From: a virus
Direction: 5' to 3' (one strand)
DNA: 58,673 nucleotides
IMG/VR virus record: IMGVR_UViG_3300030329_002153
Span: 1-58,673 of that record
The notes under the pieces were generated by a model. It had not been told where the DNA came from. It saw only the letters and a program-made list of their open reading frames with translations, and did not search any database. A program made the position numbers and the translations under genes. This document shows, in pieces, positions 56,689-58,673 of this stretch (position 1 is the first letter of the stretch; the number at the start of each line of letters is the position of its first letter).

Positions 56689-58673
56689 ATGGCTGTGAAC
56701 GAAGACTGGGCTGCACAGCAAGGGTACGTTCCTTTCACAGGCACCGGAAAGCCTGTTGGTGGCGTGAAGATTGGCGGCAAGTGGTTCTGGAAGCCTGAGA
56801 GGCAGGGGGGGACACACTACCAGCAAAAAATGTACGAGAAGTATGGGATGCCGGACACGGGGGCGGGGGCAGTTCCGGGGGCAGTAGATCCGGGCGCACA
56901 CCCGTCCCAGCGAGGGGCAATGCCCGACTGGACAAACCCCGTTACAGATCCGTTCAACCCACAACACCAGCCTCAGCCTCAGCCTCAGCCGGATGGTCAA
57001 GGGGGGTGGGGCGATACCATGATGGACTGGGTCGACCAAGCACAGCAGGGCATACAAGATTGGTGGAAAAGCGTGCTGCCTCCGCAGGGGGGTGGGATGC
57101 CGGGGGAGCAGGGCGCGGGCCAGTTCAGCGTCCCTCCTCAGCCACATCCCGACCAGCTACACAACACTGGTCTGAGGCCGGGCGTAGAGCTTCCACCACC
57201 AATGCCGCCGGGGGGCTACCAGAACCCTCCCACCCCGAACTACTTGGACCCCCTTGGCGGGGCAATGCAGCAACATCAGGGCATAGGGCTGCACCCCGGA
57301 CCCCCGTGGCAGGGAATGCCAATGAACCAAGGTGGGTACCAGCCCAACAACCCAAACATCCCACCCCCGACAGCCCCTCAGCAACCGGCACCTCCGCAAC
57401 ATCCGATAGGTGGTGCAGTTCCGCCGGGTGTGGCATCTACAGGACAGCAGCAGGGCACAGTTCCCTACCAAAACAGCGTTACGGACGGAACAAACCCGTT
57501 TGGTGGCCAGCAGCAGCAGGCACCATACATGCAACAGACCCAGCCGTTCCCACAGACCATGGCAATGGGCGGCGGGATGAAGCAACAGGCTGACGGAACC
57601 CAGACGGTTGGGGGCAGGATGACGCAACCATCCCCGCTGATGAGCATGCCGCCGGGGGGGCCACAAGGAAACGGACAGCCAGAGCAGCAAAAGCTCGGGT
57701 TTAATACTTACCAGCCCGGCATGGCTGTTCCTTTCGGTGGTCAAAACAGCGGCGGGTCGGGGGCCGCCGCTCCTCGCCCTTTTATGCAAACCGAAGACAG
57801 ACCGCCACAAAGCCGGGGACGAATACCTTCGGGCAGTGAGATCCCCGACCACCCAATGAACCCAAGGCCCGCCCGAGACCGCCTTGGCTGGGTGCCGGAA
57901 CATTGGGACATGGCTGGCAATCCGTTCAGCAACCCAGTCCAAGACTTGGCGTATATTGAGAACCCCTACTACGACAGCCATGGGTTTGGACCGCGAGCAT
58001 TCAACTCTGCTGGGTGGGGCTGGTTCAATGAGGCTCTTGATAAGTTCGGCATGACGGCACCGGGGGAAACCCCGTGGGATCAGGTGCGCGAGCGGGACAA
58101 CCTTCCCGGCCTCCGAGGGGACAAGGTTTGGGATCACTTCAAACCATACGATGGACCCACTCTGCCCCGGATGCCGTTTCTTCCATACTTCGACCAAGAA
58201 GCGTATGGGCGGGATCGGGAAAATTGGGCAATGATGGCCCGAGAGATGGGGTTCCAGCCCAGAATGGAGCGGGTTTGGTCCTCAGATGGTGCCCCCGGAT
58301 ATTCTGTCGGCTTCGGCCCTACGCCGCCAGAAAAATTCAGTTACAAAAACAAGGTGACTGGTTGGCATCACCAGCCTTCCAACCAGTTCTATGACGCCGG
58401 TCAGGATGTTCCTTGGGAGCAGTATCGCGTTCCAGTTCGACCAGACCGAGCAGATTACTGGTCGCGACCATCCCTCCCCCCCGGCTTCCCAGATTTTCCG
58501 GGCTTCCCCGGTTGGTGGCCGCCACAGCCAGAGCCACAGCCGCCCGTCAAGCCACCGGGGCAGCGTCCACCCGTCAAGCCACCCGGCTACGGTGGTCCGG
58601 GTTGGTGGCCGCCACAGCCGCCCGTCAAGCCACCGGGGCAGCGTCCGCCCGTCAAGCCACCGGGGCAGCGTCC
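56689..58673 (+). CDS. Proline-rich repeat virion protein, N-terminal part (continues at base 1 to 1643)
   Basis: The ATG has GGAG upstream and lies 15 bases after the previous gene. The frame stays open to the end of the record and continues in frame at base 3, giving about 1180 residues after removing the 85-base overlap. The start (NEDWAAQQGYVPFTGTGKPV) is followed by Pro/Gln/Gly/Met low complexity, a more structured segment around residues 380-580 rich in Trp/Tyr/Phe (RDRLGWVPEHWDMAGNPF, AREMGFQPRMERVWS), then PPVKPPGQR-type repeats at the join. Likely a flexible surface or internal virion protein. It shares a 35-base identical stretch with its own C-terminal half (57491-57525 and 680-714). 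Confidence 0.75.
   Translation, partial: MAVNEDWAAQQGYVPFTGTGKPVGGVKIGGKWFWKPERQGGTHYQQKMYEKYGMPDTGAGAVPGAVDPGAHPSQRGAMPDWTNPVTDPFNPQHQPQPQPQPDGQGGWGDTMMDWVDQAQQGIQDWWKSVLPPQGGGMPGEQGAGQFSVPPQPHPDQLHNTGLRPGVELPPPMPPGGYQNPPTPNYLDPLGGAMQQHQGIGLHPGPPWQGMPMNQGGYQPNNPNIPPPTAPQQPAPPQHPIGGAVPPGVASTGQQQGTVPYQNSVTDGTNPFGGQQQQAPYMQQTQPFPQTMAMGGGMKQQADGTQTVGGRMTQPSPLMSMPPGGPQGNGQPEQQKLGFNTYQPGMAVPFGGQNSGGSGAAAPRPFMQTEDRPPQSRGRIPSGSEIPDHPMNPRPARDRLGWVPEHWDMAGNPFSNPVQDLAYIENPYYDSHGFGPRAFNSAGWGWFNEALDKFGMTAPGETPWDQVRERDNLPGLRGDKVWDHFKPYDGPTLPRMPFLPYFDQEAYGRDRENWAMMAREMGFQPRMERVWSSDGAPGYSVGFGPTPPEKFSYKNKVTGWHHQPSNQFYDAGQDVPWEQYRVPVRPDRADYWSRPSLPPGFPDFPGFPGWWPPQPEPQPPVKPPGQRPPVKPPGYGGPGWWPPQPPVKPPGQRPPVKPPGQR
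58589..58673. repeat. Terminal direct repeat, right copy
   Basis: Identical to 1-85; marks the circular overlap of the assembly. Confidence 0.9.

Noticed and set aside
58589-58673. True terminal redundancy or cos-type ends
   Set aside because: The gene reads seamlessly through the overlap and the repeat is exactly what an assembler leaves on a circular contig; no sign of physical ends.

Overview
The window is almost certainly the complete, circularly permuted genome of a tailed double-stranded DNA phage. The last 85 bases (58589-58673) repeat the first 85 exactly, and a proline-rich gene reads in frame across that join, so the unique length is about 58588 bp. A terminase, a portal, an HK97-type major capsid protein, a large tail-hub protein, fibre genes and several very large internal virion proteins are present. 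I see no tail tape measure, tail tube or sheath, which points to a short-tailed (podovirus-like) virion. The host cannot be named from the sequence. Clear Shine-Dalgarno sites and sigma70-like promoters show an ordinary bacterial host, and the phage-encoded CsrA suggests a host that itself uses CsrA.

Layout. (1) 33290 to the end and on to 10477, plus strand: the virion module. It runs large internal protein, scaffold, capsid, decoration protein, terminator, ADP-ribosyltransferase-like virion protein, putative small terminase, terL, portal, head-tail genes, LamG lectin-like protein, repeat fibre, duplicated small tail genes, tail hub, proline-rich and collagen-like proteins across the origin, three internal virion proteins, and a terminator. 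(2) 10563-19080, plus strand: an early/replication and lysis-side module that starts with an HTH protein and a near-consensus promoter with two identical palindromes. Then come csrA, Gp157-like, ParB-like, Lar-like zinc ribbon, SF2 helicase, RusA resolvase, a reversed XRE repressor, a small membrane protein, a secreted trypsin-like protease with a collagen stalk, and a thermonuclease. (3) 19034-29673, minus strand: accessory genes, including a serine recombinase, two paralogous zinc-binding proteins, a 24-residue cysteine-rich peptide, and a MoxR-type AAA+ ATPase paired with a VWA/HExxH metallopeptidase-like protein. (4) 29695-30587: a non-coding region crowded with perfect hairpins, including a 29-bp stem and a 32-bp palindrome. 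(5) 30588-33194, minus strand: SSB, a Nmad1/MazG-like protein, a HTH-metallophosphoesterase and two tiny membrane peptides. These are read from a promoter at 33251-33279 and end at a terminator.

How it fits together. Early genes supply recombination functions (SSB, RusA, helicase, Gp157, nucleases) but no recognisable DNA polymerase or primase, so replication must lean on the host. The XRE repressor and serine recombinase make a temperate or recombination-dependent phase possible but do not prove it. The most unusual elements are the CsrA gene with its operator-like palindromes, the MoxR-VWA pair in a stretch unusually rich in perfect inverted repeats inside and outside genes, the exported collagen-stalked protease, and an ART-like domain in a virion-module protein.
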